A stretch of 64,000 nucleotides of DNA from Candidatus Kryptobacter tengchongensis (GCA_001485605.1 FAON01000008.1:62001-126000); one strand, 5' to 3'; counted from the first letter of the stretch, positions 34,358-44,081 are shown. The notes: generated by a model from the sequence alone, not told the origin. A program made the numbers and translations.

Positions 34358-35152
34358 TCACTCTTCAAAACCAAGTTGTTTTCTACGCTCAAGGATTTCC
34401 CTTGCTTTTTCAAGCTGTTCAATTGTATTTATACCGTGTATCTCGTCCCAGTTTTCTGCTTTTAAAGCAGAAATCTTCATCCCATGATGTGAAAAATAAA
34501 AGAAAACATCAGTTAAGTAATATTCACCTTGAACATTGTTTGGAGTGATATGTTTCAGGGCTTCAAAAAGTGGTTCTTTCTTGAAAACATAAATTCCAGA
34601 ATTTATCTCCTTTATCTTTCTTTCCTCATCTGTTGCATCCTTATGTTCAACAATTCTATCAACCGAGCCATCTGGATTTCGCACAATTCTACCATAGCCA
34701 GTTGGATCGTCAACTTCTGCGGTCAAAACGGTTGCAACTGCATCCGTTTCATAATGATAATTGAGAAGATTTCTCATCGTTTTCACAGTTAAAAGGGGAA
34801 CATCTCCAGACAAAACGAGTATATCACCGTTGAAATCTTTCAACAATTTTTCTGTTTGCATAACTGCATGCCCTGTCCCAAGCTGTTCTTCCTGAATGGC
34901 GAATTCAACCGACGGAGCTATTTTCTTAACATAATCCATAACCACATCTCTGTAATGTCCAACCACAACGATAACCCTATCAGACTTTATTTTTAAAGCA
35001 AGATTCACAACATTTTTTATCATTGGTTCGCCATTTAAGTGGAACATAACCTTTGCAATGTCAGGTCTTTTCATCCTTGTCCCTTTCCCAGCTGCAAGAA
35101 TTACGGTCGCGAGCTCCCTTGGATGCTTATAATGAGATAAAAAATCCACCAT
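34358..35152 (-). CDS. Sugar-1-phosphate nucleotidyltransferase, GlmU N-terminal-domain-like
   Basis: 264 residues. LATVILAAGKGTRMKRPDIAKVMF (about 14-37) is the nucleotide-binding signature; IQEEQLGTGHAVM, VLSGDVPLL and TGYGRIVRN follow the order of GlmU pyrophosphorylase, which makes UDP-GlcNAc from GlcNAc-1-P and UTP. The left-handed beta-helix acetyltransferase half of GlmU is absent, so it is a stand-alone uridylyltransferase. A clear SD (GGAGG) precedes it. It follows panD, with which it has no obvious pathway link. GlmU-type substrate is likely, other sugar phosphates possible. Confidence 0.87.
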   Translation of the reverse strand: MVDFLSHYKHPRELATVILAAGKGTRMKRPDIAKVMFHLNGEPMIKNVVNLALKIKSDRVIVVVGHYRDVVMDYVKKIAPSVEFAIQEEQLGTGHAVMQTEKLLKDFNGDILVLSGDVPLLTVKTMRNLLNYHYETDAVATVLTAEVDDPTGYGRIVRNPDGSVDRIVEHKDATDEERKIKEINSGIYVFKKEPLFEALKHITPNNVQGEYYLTDVFFYFSHHGMKISALKAENWDEIHGINTIEQLEKAREILERRKQLGFEE

Positions 35153-35180
35153 TGATCCTCCATATAAATTTTTAAGTTCT

Positions 35181-35570
35181 TTACTTTACAAGCTCATTTA
35201 AACTTCCATAGATAATTTGCTTAACCTTGTTATTTTTGTCAAGTATCACGACCTTGGGCTTGTGATTTAGTGCAATTTCTTCGGGATATTGAGCGTATGA
35301 AATGATTATTATCTGATCCCCTACGGCGCCAAGTCGTGCTGCAGGTCCATTAAGACAAATTATCCCCGACCCCCTTTCGCCAGGAATTGTATAAGTTTCA
35401 AATCTTGAGCCATTGTTTATATTTACAACTTGAACTTTTTCATAAGGTAAAATTTCAGCTGCCTCAAGAAGTTCTTCATCAATCGTTATACTTCCTTCAT
35501 AATAAAGTTCTGCTTGCGTTACAATAGCACCGTGGATTTTTGATTTGCACATTTCACGATATACAGTCAT
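35181..35570 (-). CDS. panD: Aspartate 1-decarboxylase
   Basis: Makes beta-alanine from aspartate for pantothenate. Start at 35570 gives 129 residues, normal length; the longer frame to 35621 would overlap panC. The self-cleavage site that creates the pyruvoyl cofactor is YYEG-SITID (Gly26-Ser27 from this start). [21 protein letters not shown] near the C-terminus is also diagnostic. It sits immediately after panC, whose product joins beta-alanine to pantoate. Confidence 0.94.
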   Translation of the reverse strand: MTVYREMCKSKIHGAIVTQAELYYEGSITIDEELLEAAEILPYEKVQVVNINNGSRFETYTIPGERGSGIICLNGPAARLGAVGDQIIIISYAQYPEEIALNHKPKVVILDKNNKVKQIIYGSLNELVK

Positions 35571-35595
35571 TGAACTTTGCAATCTTTGTTTTGAA

Positions 35596-36447
35596 TTAAA
35601 TTTTAACAACTGTATTATCAATTAATCTTGTGCTCCCAATTCTCACCGCAATCGCTATCAGATATTCTTTGCCTTCCATTAATTCATCAACTTTTTCAAG
35701 CGTATCGGGCTCAACGATGGCGATGTAATCAATTTTTGCACTTGGTTTTGATTTGATGAGATTCTCCATCTCAGAAATTATCGTCTCGGATTTCCTTTCG
35801 CCTTCTTTAACCAATCTCTCGGCGAGTTTTAAGCTTTCATAAAGGACAGTTGCCTCTTTTCTTTCAGATTCAGATAGATAAACATTTCTTGAACTCATTG
35901 CAAGACCATCGGGCTCTCGAACAATTGGAGCAACAATTATTTCAATGTCAAAATTTAGATCCCTAACCATTTGTTTTATTATCAATGCTTGTTGTGCATC
36001 CTTTTGACCGAAAATAGCAATATGCGGTTTTGTTATATTGAAAAGTTTCGTCACAACAGTTGTAACCCCTCTAAAATGAGTTGGTCTGAATTCGCCCTCA
36101 AGAACTTTTGTTAGTTTTTCCACTTCAACATAAGTTAAAAAATTTTCTGGATACATTTCCTCAACGGTTGGGTGAAAAATTATATCGCATCCGGCGGATT
36201 GAGCAAGTTTTACATCTCTTTCAAAATCTCTTGGATATTTATCGTAATCCTCATGAGGTGCAAATTGTAATGGGTTGACGAAAATCGTGGTTATAACTAC
36301 ATCACTTTTTTCTTTTGCAAGTCGTATTAAACTCAAATGCCCCTCATGTAAATAGCCCATCGTTGGGACAACACCAATAATTTTTCCCTCCCGCCTTAAT
36401 TCATCCGCAACTTTTTGCATCTCCTTAACCTTTGTAATTATTCGCAT
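35596..36447 (-). CDS. panC: Pantothenate synthetase (pantoate-beta-alanine ligase)
   Basis: 283 residues. ATP-dependent condensation of pantoate with beta-alanine. Motifs: [14 protein letters not shown] (about 27-40, the HxGH nucleotide site), [27 protein letters not shown] and [10 protein letters not shown] (KMSKS-like). Followed 25 bp later by panD, so the last steps to pantothenate are encoded together. panB is not in the window. Confidence 0.96.
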   Translation of the reverse strand: MRIITKVKEMQKVADELRREGKIIGVVPTMGYLHEGHLSLIRLAKEKSDVVITTIFVNPLQFAPHEDYDKYPRDFERDVKLAQSAGCDIIFHPTVEEMYPENFLTYVEVEKLTKVLEGEFRPTHFRGVTTVVTKLFNITKPHIAIFGQKDAQQALIIKQMVRDLNFDIEIIVAPIVREPDGLAMSSRNVYLSESERKEATVLYESLKLAERLVKEGERKSETIISEMENLIKSKPSAKIDYIAIVEPDTLEKVDELMEGKEYLIAIAVRIGSTRLIDNTVVKI

Positions 36448-36567
36448 AAACCCACCGTTTATTTCTTATCCCAGAGTTCATTTCAGTTGCAAAATTAAAA
36501 ATAAAATTTTACAATACCAAACTTGAATTAAACACTATGGCGATTATCCTCTGGGATTTTAATCATC

Positions 36568-37092
36568 TCATTTTATAATTTGAAGTTTTCCCCCCGTAAT
36601 TTTATAGCGTTGAGTTTTGGGGAGCGTGGGACAACATTGTGAATCTCTAGGTCCGTGAACAATCATGTCAATAAGGATTGAGCGGTCGGATAAAATTTTT
36701 ACAAAGTTTAATTTTATTCTATCTCCAAGGAATTCTCCTGTCAAATATCTTGGTTTTCCGTTATCATTTAGCATGACCGCAACTTCATAAAAAGTACCAC
36801 TTCCACCTCCTGAGCTTATTAAGATCACAACCGCATCTTCATCACCATCTCCGTCAATATCGCCAGTTGCAATTTTATCTTCGACAAGATCAACCGAGAG
36901 ATATTTTATAAGTAATCCTTCTTCATCTCTTTTCTCAAGGGTAAAATTTCCATTTTTGAGTTTAACCGTTGTATCCGCAAAAATTATGTAATATGTTGCG
37001 TTTTTGAGCGATTGAACATTTAATTTCACATTTTTCTGCTGCGGGAAGATATTTATGCAAAAGATCAAAAAGAAAAAGATAAACTTTTGCAT
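36568..37092 (-). CDS. Secreted hypothetical protein with FG-GAP/EF-like loop
   Basis: 174 residues. Signal peptide MQKFIFFFLIFCINIFPQQ, then a single beta-rich domain. The motif GDIDGDGDEDAVVILISSGGGSGTF (about 79-103) is an FG-GAP/integrin-like calcium-binding loop. Two adjacent cysteines (SQCCP) occur near the end. Similar short proteins occur in many bacteria without a known role. It follows the polX gene by 9 bp and is probably co-transcribed, though no functional link is apparent. Confidence 0.65.
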   Translation of the reverse strand: MQKFIFFFLIFCINIFPQQKNVKLNVQSLKNATYYIIFADTTVKLKNGNFTLEKRDEEGLLIKYLSVDLVEDKIATGDIDGDGDEDAVVILISSGGGSGTFYEVAVMLNDNGKPRYLTGEFLGDRIKLNFVKILSDRSILIDMIVHGPRDSQCCPTLPKTQRYKITGGKLQIIK

Positions 37093-37101
37093 GGCTTCCT
37101 A

Positions 37102-38826
37102 TTAATTTTTCTTGCGGTGCGCTTTCAAAAAGTTTTGAACTTGTTCAACGCTCATTGAATTTAACACATCATCTTTAGTAAGCATACCCTTTCTTGCTGT
37201 GCCAAGTGAAAGTATTGTGTAATAAATTTCGCTAACCGCATGTGCATCTGGGTTTATACTGATCTTGACGCCCTTGCTTCTTGCGTAATTTATAAACCTC
37301 CAATCAATATCAAGTCGGTGCGGGTTTGCGTTAAACTCTATGACAACCCCAAGCTTTGACGCTTCATCAATGATTTTTTTCATATTTACAGGATAACCGT
37401 CTCTGCCAAGAAGAAGTCTCCCAGTTGGATGACCAATAATCGTAACATATGGATTGTTCATTGCTTTTATAATTCTTTGAGTTGCTTCTTCCTCGGTCAT
37501 TTTAAATTTGCTGTGAATTGAAGCGATCACAAAATCAAATTTGGACAATATATCGTTTGAATAGTCAAGCGAGCCGTCTGGCAGGATATCAACTTCGCTT
37601 CCTTTCAAAATCTTTATCTTGAATTTCTTCTGTAACTCATCTATCTCACGCCATTGCTGTTCAAGCCTGTCTTCTGTTAAGCCCCCTGCATAGTAAGCAG
37701 ATTTGCTATGGTCTGCAATTCCAACAAATTTAAAACCAAGTTTTTCACACTCAGCAATCATATCTTCAAGTGTATCTGAGCCGTCGCTATAAGTTGAATG
37801 AATGTGGAAAACACCAATTAGATCCTTTTCTCCTATTAGATTTGGAATTTCACCTTTCAAAGCAAGCTCAATCTCATCAAGTCCTTCCCTAAGCTCTGGC
37901 GGTATAAAGCTCATCCCAAACTTGTTGAAAATTTGCTCTTCATTTAGAAATTTGAGTTTCTCCCCATTTTTAAAGATTCCTTCATCGCTTAACCTGAAAC
38001 CGAGTTTAAGAATATATTCACCAATTTTGTTTAAAAACTCCTTGCTCCCCGTTGTGTAGAAAACTTTAAAAGCATAATCTTCATCGGCAAGTATGAAATC
38101 AACATTCATTCCGAACTCCGAGACCAGACTTACAAAATTGTAATTTGAAGCAATAACTTTAATGTGCGGGAATTTTTTCCGAATTACCTCAGCTGTGTTT
38201 TTAAAATCTTTTTCTTTAACATTTAACACGACATCAATATCCCTTATTAGCTCTTTCTTCCTTCTCCAGCTTCCCGTAATCGTGAAATTAATAACATTAA
38301 GATTTGAATTGATGAAATCCTCAACTACTTTAACAACTGGGAAAGCGAATGATAAAAGATGATATTCGGCTGTTTGCTTTAACTTTTCAATCTCTCTTAA
38401 AACTTTTTCCTGTATCGTTTTACCGAATCCATCAAGTTTAAGCAGGCGATTTTCCCTACAGGCGTATTCAAGCTCAGCAATTGTTGTTATGCCAAGCTTT
38501 TCATAAATAGTTTTGATTCTCCTAGGTCCAAGCCCTGGAATTTGAAGAAGTTCAAACAAGCCTTCTGGAATTGACTTTTTAAGATCTTCATAATATCTCA
38601 ATTGTCCAGTGTTAACGAGTTCCTTTATCTTCTCAAAAAGGTTTGGACCTATACCTTTTATTTTTGCGAGTTCCCCTGAATTGACAAGTTCCTTTAAATC
38701 CCCTTTAACTTCACGGATAATTCTTGAAGCATTTCTATATGCTCTAACTTTAAATTCAACTTCTCCTTTTAGTTCAAGTAAATCTGCTATTTCATCAAGT
38801 ATTTCGGCAACTTGTTTTTTATCCAT
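37102..38826 (-). CDS. polX: DNA polymerase/3'-5' exonuclease PolX
   Basis: 574 residues from ATG 38826 (MDKKQVAEILDEIADLLEL), one base after the upstream stop; the frame is open to 38901. A family X polymerase N-terminal half has helix-hairpin-helix elements (IKGIGPNLFEKI, IPGLGPRRIKTIYEKL) and the nucleotidyl-transfer motif GSWRRKKELIRDIDVVL (Asp pair DID). The C-terminal PHP phosphoesterase has FHIHSTYSDGSDTL, DHSKSAYYAGG, IASIHSKF, IGHPTGRLL and NPDAH. It fills gaps during base-excision and other repair. Typical length for bacterial PolX. Confidence 0.93.
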   Translation of the reverse strand: MDKKQVAEILDEIADLLELKGEVEFKVRAYRNASRIIREVKGDLKELVNSGELAKIKGIGPNLFEKIKELVNTGQLRYYEDLKKSIPEGLFELLQIPGLGPRRIKTIYEKLGITTIAELEYACRENRLLKLDGFGKTIQEKVLREIEKLKQTAEYHLLSFAFPVVKVVEDFINSNLNVINFTITGSWRRKKELIRDIDVVLNVKEKDFKNTAEVIRKKFPHIKVIASNYNFVSLVSEFGMNVDFILADEDYAFKVFYTTGSKEFLNKIGEYILKLGFRLSDEGIFKNGEKLKFLNEEQIFNKFGMSFIPPELREGLDEIELALKGEIPNLIGEKDLIGVFHIHSTYSDGSDTLEDMIAECEKLGFKFVGIADHSKSAYYAGGLTEDRLEQQWREIDELQKKFKIKILKGSEVDILPDGSLDYSNDILSKFDFVIASIHSKFKMTEEEATQRIIKAMNNPYVTIIGHPTGRLLLGRDGYPVNMKKIIDEASKLGVVIEFNANPHRLDIDWRFINYARSKGVKISINPDAHAVSEIYYTILSLGTARKGMLTKDDVLNSMSVEQVQNFLKAHRKKN

Positions 38827-38827
38827 A

Positions 38828-39466
38828 TTATGAAGCCATAGATATTTTTGAAGCAAGGTAAATTTGGAAAGATGTGGAGAAAATTCCAAGCATTGTTCCA
38901 CCTACAACTTGCCAAAAACTATGAGCTTTGAGATATAGCCTTGACCATCCAACAAGCGGGATCAGTAAAAATAACGGTAAAACTTTGTATCCAAATATCC
39001 ACGCAAGAACGGTTAATGGACCGCTTAATCCAGCAGAGTGAGCGCTTATTTTCCATCTTGAATTTATCAGCAAAATTATAAAGGTATTTGAGACATAGCA
39101 CCACTGCGAAATTATTATTAGCCAATGTGATTTAAAGTAAATTAGAATGAAAAAGCCGATGAGTGCACTTAACAGGGCAAAAAGATATGGGATTGTCCTC
39201 TGTTCACGAATGGGAACAAATGGGTGTTCTATCCTGCCTTTATAGATCAGATAGTAAACAAAAGCTGTTGGAAAAATTGATGTAAAAGATATCGTTGTGA
39301 ATGCAGAAATTATTTTCATCTTCACATTTGGCTCAAGATAAAACGAGATGAAAGCAAAACAGAAAGCGCTGACAATTTGGGGTGCAAATATAATTGATAT
39401 TAATTCCGCGGTTTTTTGTCTATCTACATTATTTAAAAACTCACAAAATCTTTCTGCGTATCGCAT
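38828..39466 (-). CDS. PAP2-like integral membrane phosphatase
   Basis: 212 residues with about five hydrophobic segments. Residues 143-152 (KISAHSAGLSG) and 174-190 (GWSRLYLKAHSFWQVVGG) fit the second and third PAP2 motifs (SGH-like and R-x5-H-x3-D-like; here His-Ser-Phe-Trp-Gln replaces the usual Asp position). The first motif (K-x6-RP) is not evident, so activity is uncertain. Members act on lipid phosphates in the membrane. It abuts polX. Confidence 0.65.
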   Translation of the reverse strand: MRYAERFCEFLNNVDRQKTAELISIIFAPQIVSAFCFAFISFYLEPNVKMKIISAFTTISFTSIFPTAFVYYLIYKGRIEHPFVPIREQRTIPYLFALLSALIGFFILIYFKSHWLIIISQWCYVSNTFIILLINSRWKISAHSAGLSGPLTVLAWIFGYKVLPLFLLIPLVGWSRLYLKAHSFWQVVGGTMLGIFSTSFQIYLASKISMAS

Positions 39467-39486
39467 ATATGCTTTATTAGATTTGT

Positions 39487-40179
39487 TTAAAAGCTAATCC
39501 CGAAAGTCAATGTTAAATTAATCCCACCAAATTCTTTTATTGGTCTTCCTCGCAATGATTCAATTCCCTTTGAATAAGGAATGAAGTAATATCTGATGCT
39601 TAACCCACTTATCGTTCTTGGGTCAAGCCCTATATAAGCCCCAACGCCGATATAAAAATTGACGGTATAATGGGCTTTGCCATATTTTAAACTGCTGAAA
39701 AATTCCTTCTCATATGGGGTTGTGAAGATCAAAGTTGGTCCAGTTCCAGCCATTAAAAAGGGTCGGAGGTTATCTGCAAGTTCATCTTTAAATAAGCGAT
39801 ATTGAAGCGAAATTGAGAGTGGCAAAACTAAAATTCTGTTAACTTTATTTGGGACAAATGTTTGCCCAGTCCACGGGTCTATATATTCAACTTCGTTTTT
39901 ATCTTTTGCGGTCATAAAATTAAGCGTTGCCTGAAGAAAATAAACATCCTTTAGTTGGTATCTGTAAAATGTTCCGAATGCGAAGCCATTATTTGCAACT
40001 GATAAATCAATTCCCCAAGCTTTTCTAAGCCCAAGGGTATCAATTAATTTAAAATCTGGTGGGTTTTCATATACAATAATCGTATCTCGTGTTGACGGGG
40101 GTCTGGGTTGTTTTTTATCCTGTGATTGAAGGGAGACCCCGAAAATTAAAATTGCGACGACAAAAATAAATTTTTTCAT
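39487..40179 (-). CDS. Outer-membrane beta-barrel-like protein
   Basis: 230 residues from ATG 40179, which has an SD (GAGGTG) seven bases upstream. Signal peptide MKKFIFVVAILIFGVSLQSQ, a proline-rich linker (KKQPRPPSTRD), then alternating strands such as WGIDLSVANNGFAFGTFYRYQL and a terminal Phe (LTFGISF), typical of a small barrel of the porin/OmpW-like fold. Function unknown. Confidence 0.7.
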   Translation of the reverse strand: MKKFIFVVAILIFGVSLQSQDKKQPRPPSTRDTIIVYENPPDFKLIDTLGLRKAWGIDLSVANNGFAFGTFYRYQLKDVYFLQATLNFMTAKDKNEVEYIDPWTGQTFVPNKVNRILVLPLSISLQYRLFKDELADNLRPFLMAGTGPTLIFTTPYEKEFFSSLKYGKAHYTVNFYIGVGAYIGLDPRTISGLSIRYYFIPYSKGIESLRGRPIKEFGGINLTLTFGISF

Positions 40180-40284
40180 TGGAAGACACCTCATTGATTG
40201 TGAATTTTTTATTCAAAAAAATAAACTAAATCATGCAAAGTAATGTTCCAAGATAAATTAAAAATTTTATCAAAAAATAAAAAA

Positions 40285-40304
40285 GGCGGAGTTTGCTCTC
40301 CGCC
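40285..40304 (-). terminator. Intrinsic terminator of the aminomutase operon
   Basis: GGCGGAG / CTCCGCC stem with a 6-nt loop, followed on the minus strand by TTTTTTATTTTTT. It lies 26 bp after the radical SAM gene stop. Confidence 0.9.
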
Positions 40305-40330
40305 TCTTTGAAAATTTTTAAATTATATTT

Positions 40331-41458
40331 TCATTCAACGAGCCACTTTTTCCTTTCAATGATTTTTCTCGGCTCCGTGCTTGGTTTCGGCTCATATCTT
40401 ATTTCCTCTATCTCCTCTTCCTTGACATCTGGATAGACATAAATTTCATACCTGAAGTTTCTAAGTATAATTTCGTTCTCGTTGTGAGCTATAACATAAT
40501 GTGGAAGAATTGGGATTTTACCACCGCCACCTGGTGCATCTATAACATAGTAGGGAACAGCAAGCCCGGAGATGTGCCCACGAAGTTTGTCCATTATCTC
40601 AATGCCAACTTTTATCGGCGTTCTGAAGTGATTCGCACCACGAGTTATATCTGCCTGATAAATGTAATATGGTCTTACTCTTATCGCAAGAAGTTTTTTC
40701 ATCAATTCCTGCATTACATATGGATCATCATTAACACCACGCAAAAGCACAGTTTGATTTCCAACTGGAATCCCTGCATCGGCAAGCATTTCACACGCAC
40801 GCTTGCTTTCTGGTGTTATCTCCCATGGGTGATTGAAATGGGTGTTGACATAAATCGGATGATATTTTTTCAGCATGTTGCATAGATTTTCGGTGATCCT
40901 TTGCGGAAGCACGCATGGCATTTTCGTCCCTATCCTTATTATCTCAACATGTGGAATTTCTCTTAAAGCTTTGATGATTTTTTCAAGCATATAATCGGTA
41001 AGCATCAGCGGATCACCGCCAGATAATATAACATCTCTCACCTCTGGATGATTCTTTATATACTCAATTCCATCTTGAATAAACTTCATACTTATTTTGC
41101 TTGAATCCCCAACCTTTCGCTTTCTTGTGCAAAATCTGCAATACATGGAACATTGGCTTGTGACAAGGAAAAGAACCCTATCTGGGTATCTATGTGTAAT
41201 GCTTGGCACGGGGCTCATTTCATCCTCATCAAGTGGATCCTCAGGCATTTCTTCATCTGTGAGTTCTTCTATATCTGGAAAACATTGAAGCCATATCGGA
41301 TCCCCTTTGTATCTTATTAGACTTAAATAATAAGGATTGATCCTTGCGGGGTATTTTTCAATTATTCTTCTCATCAAATCTTTATCTACCCCGAAAACTT
41401 CAGCAAAATCTTCAGCTGTTTCAATGCTTTTTCTTAATAGCTCTTGCCAGAGCTCCAT
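40331..41458 (-). CDS. Lysine 2,3-aminomutase-like radical SAM enzyme (KamA/AblA family)
   Basis: 375 residues from ATG 41458, which has a GGAGG SD. Moves the alpha-amino group of an amino acid to the beta carbon using PLP, SAM and a [4Fe-4S] cluster. Cluster cysteines C103, C107, C110 (CSMYCRFC); PLP lysine K314 in DAPGGGGKIP. From memory of the clostridial enzyme, two aspartates bind the side-chain amine of lysine; both equivalents are present here (D270 in QADITRG, D307 in VIDAPGG), whereas glutamate mutases replace them. So L-lysine to L-beta-lysine is favoured. It is the last gene of an operon with a GNAT and two ATP-grasp proteins. Confidence 0.88.
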   Translation of the reverse strand: MELWQELLRKSIETAEDFAEVFGVDKDLMRRIIEKYPARINPYYLSLIRYKGDPIWLQCFPDIEELTDEEMPEDPLDEDEMSPVPSITHRYPDRVLFLVTSQCSMYCRFCTRKRKVGDSSKISMKFIQDGIEYIKNHPEVRDVILSGGDPLMLTDYMLEKIIKALREIPHVEIIRIGTKMPCVLPQRITENLCNMLKKYHPIYVNTHFNHPWEITPESKRACEMLADAGIPVGNQTVLLRGVNDDPYVMQELMKKLLAIRVRPYYIYQADITRGANHFRTPIKVGIEIMDKLRGHISGLAVPYYVIDAPGGGGKIPILPHYVIAHNENEIILRNFRYEIYVYPDVKEEEIEEIRYEPKPSTEPRKIIERKKWLVE

Positions 41459-41471
41459 AAGAATTGCCTCC

Positions 41472-41945
41472 TTAAATATATTTTGCAAAAATTATTAAAT
41501 TGTCTCCTACTTTATAAAAATCTTTGATGCGGGCTACTTCCTCATACCCGCACGATTTGTAAAATAATCTTGTTTTCAAATACTTTTCTTGTGAAGATGT
41601 TTCTACAAGAATTAAAGTCCCTCCCTTTTCTTTTATTTTTTGTTCTGTAAATTTCATTAAATTTTTGCCAATCCCGTTTCCTTGTAAAGATGGCTCAACA
41701 GCAATCCAGTAAATATCATAAGTCCCTTGCGTAAGCGGTCTTTTACCAAAACATATATATCCAGTTGGGTTATCTGCATCATCAACCGCAGTGTAAATTT
41801 CATATCCGCTTTCTTCATCCTTTGCAAGAAATTCATCAATCAATTCAGTCGCAACATTTATTTCTTCTTCTGTGAACATGTCGGTTTCCTTTAAAATTTT
41901 TATTATCTTTTCACGATCTTTATTTTTTAACTTCCTTATTTTCAT
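41472..41945 (-). CDS. GNAT family N-acetyltransferase
   Basis: 157 residues from ATG 41945 (MKIRKLKNKDREKI); the frame reaches 41957. The acetyl-CoA loop is AVEPSLQGNGIGKNLM (about 94-109), followed by a C-terminal strand and LFYKSCGYEEVARI. It lies 13 bp before the lysine 2,3-aminomutase-like gene. In methanogens and Bacillus, AblA plus the acetyltransferase AblB make N-epsilon-acetyl-beta-lysine, an osmolyte; this GNAT is shorter than AblB, so it is an analogue at most. Substrate inference comes only from the neighbour. Confidence 0.85.
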   Translation of the reverse strand: MKIRKLKNKDREKIIKILKETDMFTEEEINVATELIDEFLAKDEESGYEIYTAVDDADNPTGYICFGKRPLTQGTYDIYWIAVEPSLQGNGIGKNLMKFTEQKIKEKGGTLILVETSSQEKYLKTRLFYKSCGYEEVARIKDFYKVGDNLIIFAKYI

Positions 41946-42954
41946 AGATTCTCTCAAGGGCTATTTCTGCTATTTTCACGATTGTTTCAGATGGTGTTAA
42001 CCCGTAAACAGAAGCGGAACGCATAAACCCAGCATTTCTTGAAAGATCTGGATTTGGGTTAACCTCAAGGACATAGGGATTTCCATTTTTATCAATCCTC
42101 ATATCAACTCTTGCATAATCTCTGCATCCCATTATGTTATAGCATGAAAGCGCAATTTCTTTGATTTTTCTTTCAAGTTCTGGGTCAAGTGGAGCAGGGC
42201 ATATGGGGATGGTTTTTTCATAATAATCTGTGTTCGGAATCCATTTCGCCTCATAAGTTACTATCTTTGGAAGGTGCGAGGGCAATTGGGAAAAGTCAAT
42301 TTCAGAAATTGGAAGAACAATAGGTGGCTTATTCCCAAGTATTGCAACATTTACTTCCCTTCCATCAATAAACTCTTCAACAAGCGCTGGTTGTTTAAAC
42401 ATCTTTGTGATAAACTCAACTCTTTCTTCAAGTTCTTTCATTTCATAAACGACTGATTTCTCATTTATCCCTGTGCTTGCATCTTCGTGAAGAGGCTTAA
42501 CTATTAAGGGGAAATTTAGATCTATTCTCCTATGACCATTCAATGACTCGTTGAAAATTTCAAATTTTGCTGTTGGAATTTTATAATGTGAAAGTATAAT
42601 TTTTGTTTTCGCTTTATCAAGGCAAAGCCCAAGCGTCATCGGTGGGGCTCCTGTATAAGGGATTTTCAGCAATTCATATAATCCAGCTGCAAAAATTTCT
42701 TCACTTGATTCAAGCTCAACCATTTCGCAAAAATTATATATTAAGTTGGTTTTCAAACTCAGAAGGTCGTTGATAAATTTTCTTGCGTTATAAACTGGCA
42801 ATACTTGAACCTTAAAACCCGCATTTTCAAGTGAATTTGTGATAAATTCAATCTCATTTCGTATTTCGGTAATTGAAGAATCATACACCTCGGTTTTTGG
42901 CTCAATCATGGTAGGGTCGTTATATATAACCGTTATTTCCAATCCTTTAAACAT
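41920..42954 (-). CDS. ATP-grasp ligase, D-alanine-D-alanine ligase-like, copy 2
   Basis: 344 residues from ATG 42954 (MFKGLEITVIYND); the frame is open to 42993. ATP-grasp features: LDKAKTKIILSHYKIPTAKF, FPLIVKPLHEDASTGI, PALVEEFIDGREVNVAIL, and the metal-binding YARVDMRIDKNGNPYVLEVNPNPDLS. The canonical Ddl substrate stretch 'NTLPGFT' is changed to NPNPDLS, so a substrate other than D-alanine is likely. It overlaps the GNAT gene by 26 bp and follows a paralogue by 47 bp. Likely forms an amide bond between amino acids in a pathway with the aminomutase. Confidence 0.85.
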   Translation of the reverse strand: MFKGLEITVIYNDPTMIEPKTEVYDSSITEIRNEIEFITNSLENAGFKVQVLPVYNARKFINDLLSLKTNLIYNFCEMVELESSEEIFAAGLYELLKIPYTGAPPMTLGLCLDKAKTKIILSHYKIPTAKFEIFNESLNGHRRIDLNFPLIVKPLHEDASTGINEKSVVYEMKELEERVEFITKMFKQPALVEEFIDGREVNVAILGNKPPIVLPISEIDFSQLPSHLPKIVTYEAKWIPNTDYYEKTIPICPAPLDPELERKIKEIALSCYNIMGCRDYARVDMRIDKNGNPYVLEVNPNPDLSRNAGFMRSASVYGLTPSETIVKIAEIALERIYENKEVKK

Positions 42955-43001
42955 AAAGCACCTGTATTTTATTTTCACTTGATTGATTATCAATCATTTC
43001 A

Positions 43002-44081
43002 TCAAATCATTCCATATCTTTTCAATGCTGAATTTAGAACCTCGTTTATCATTTGATTATAGGTTAACCCCGCTGCACGTGCTGCTTTTGGAAAGCATGA
43101 ATTGTCTTCTGGATTTGGAAGGATACCTGGCAATGGATTAACTTCAAGTATGTTTGGGATTCCGTTTTTATCAAGGCGCATATCAATTCTACACCAATCC
43201 CTACAGCGTAAAATTTTAAAAGTTGAAAGTGCTATCTTTTCAATTGTCTCTTTAAGTTTTTTATCTATTTCAGCAGGGCATTGAAAAATGTTGAGTGGTT
43301 TCTGTGGGGTATCCCATATCCATTTTGCTTCAAATGAGTAAATTGGTTTTGCTTCCGGGGGAAGCGAGTCAAATTTAATTTCAATTATTGGCAAAACTCG
43401 GGCATCTTTGCCGTTTCCAAGTATCGCAACTGTAAATTCTCTACCTGGTAGAAATTCCTCAATTAAAGCTGGCTCGTTATATGTATTTAGAATTCTTTCT
43501 ATCTCAAAGAGCAATTCTTTTCTATTTTCAACAACTGAAGAGTTAAAAATACCTTTGCTTGAACCTTCGTGAAGTGGTTTAACTATGAGTGGAAATTCAA
43601 GCTCAATATCGCCATCAAATTCATCAAGGTTTTCAACAACAATAAATTTTGCTGTTGGAATTTTGTGGTAAGATAAAATCTCTTTTGTTCGTGCTTTATC
43701 AAGGCAGATGGCAAGTGTTAGTGGATCGCTTCCAGTATAAGGTATGTTTAACATTTCAAGTATGGCGGGGATTTGTGCTTCTCTGCTTGCACCGTGAAAG
43801 CCTTCTGCGATGTTGAAGACGATATCAGGTTTTGTTCTTCTTAATTTTTCAAAGGAATCTTCATCAGCTTCAATCAAAGTGACGGTGTGATTTTCTTCAA
43901 GGGCGAGTTTAACAGCATTTATTGTCTCCCATGTATCCCACTCGGCGTAGGTGTCATCAATTATCTCTTCTTTTTGTTCAGCACTTAACTTATTTAAGAA
44001 CTTAACACTACTAAACGAATCATCTCCACTTGAATCATCCGTCTTCTCCTTCTTCAAGTTGAACACAAGAGCAACACGCAT
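43002..44081 (-). CDS. ATP-grasp ligase, D-alanine-D-alanine ligase-like, copy 1
   Basis: 359 residues. N-terminal 80 residues form the Ddl-like alpha/beta domain with an inserted acidic stretch (KEKTDDSSGDDSF). ATP-grasp core: DKARTKEILSYHKIPTAKF, FPLIVKPLHEGSSKGI, PALIEEFLPGREFTVAIL, CRIDMRLDKNGIPNILEVNPLPGILPN. This copy keeps the PG pair lost in its neighbour, so the two paralogues probably take different substrates. First gene of the operon; a TTGACA-N16-TATATT promoter lies about 40 bp upstream. A housekeeping Ddl for peptidoglycan is an alternative, but the pairing argues against it. Confidence 0.85.
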   Translation of the reverse strand: MRVALVFNLKKEKTDDSSGDDSFSSVKFLNKLSAEQKEEIIDDTYAEWDTWETINAVKLALEENHTVTLIEADEDSFEKLRRTKPDIVFNIAEGFHGASREAQIPAILEMLNIPYTGSDPLTLAICLDKARTKEILSYHKIPTAKFIVVENLDEFDGDIELEFPLIVKPLHEGSSKGIFNSSVVENRKELLFEIERILNTYNEPALIEEFLPGREFTVAILGNGKDARVLPIIEIKFDSLPPEAKPIYSFEAKWIWDTPQKPLNIFQCPAEIDKKLKETIEKIALSTFKILRCRDWCRIDMRLDKNGIPNILEVNPLPGILPNPEDNSCFPKAARAAGLTYNQMINEVLNSALKRYGMI

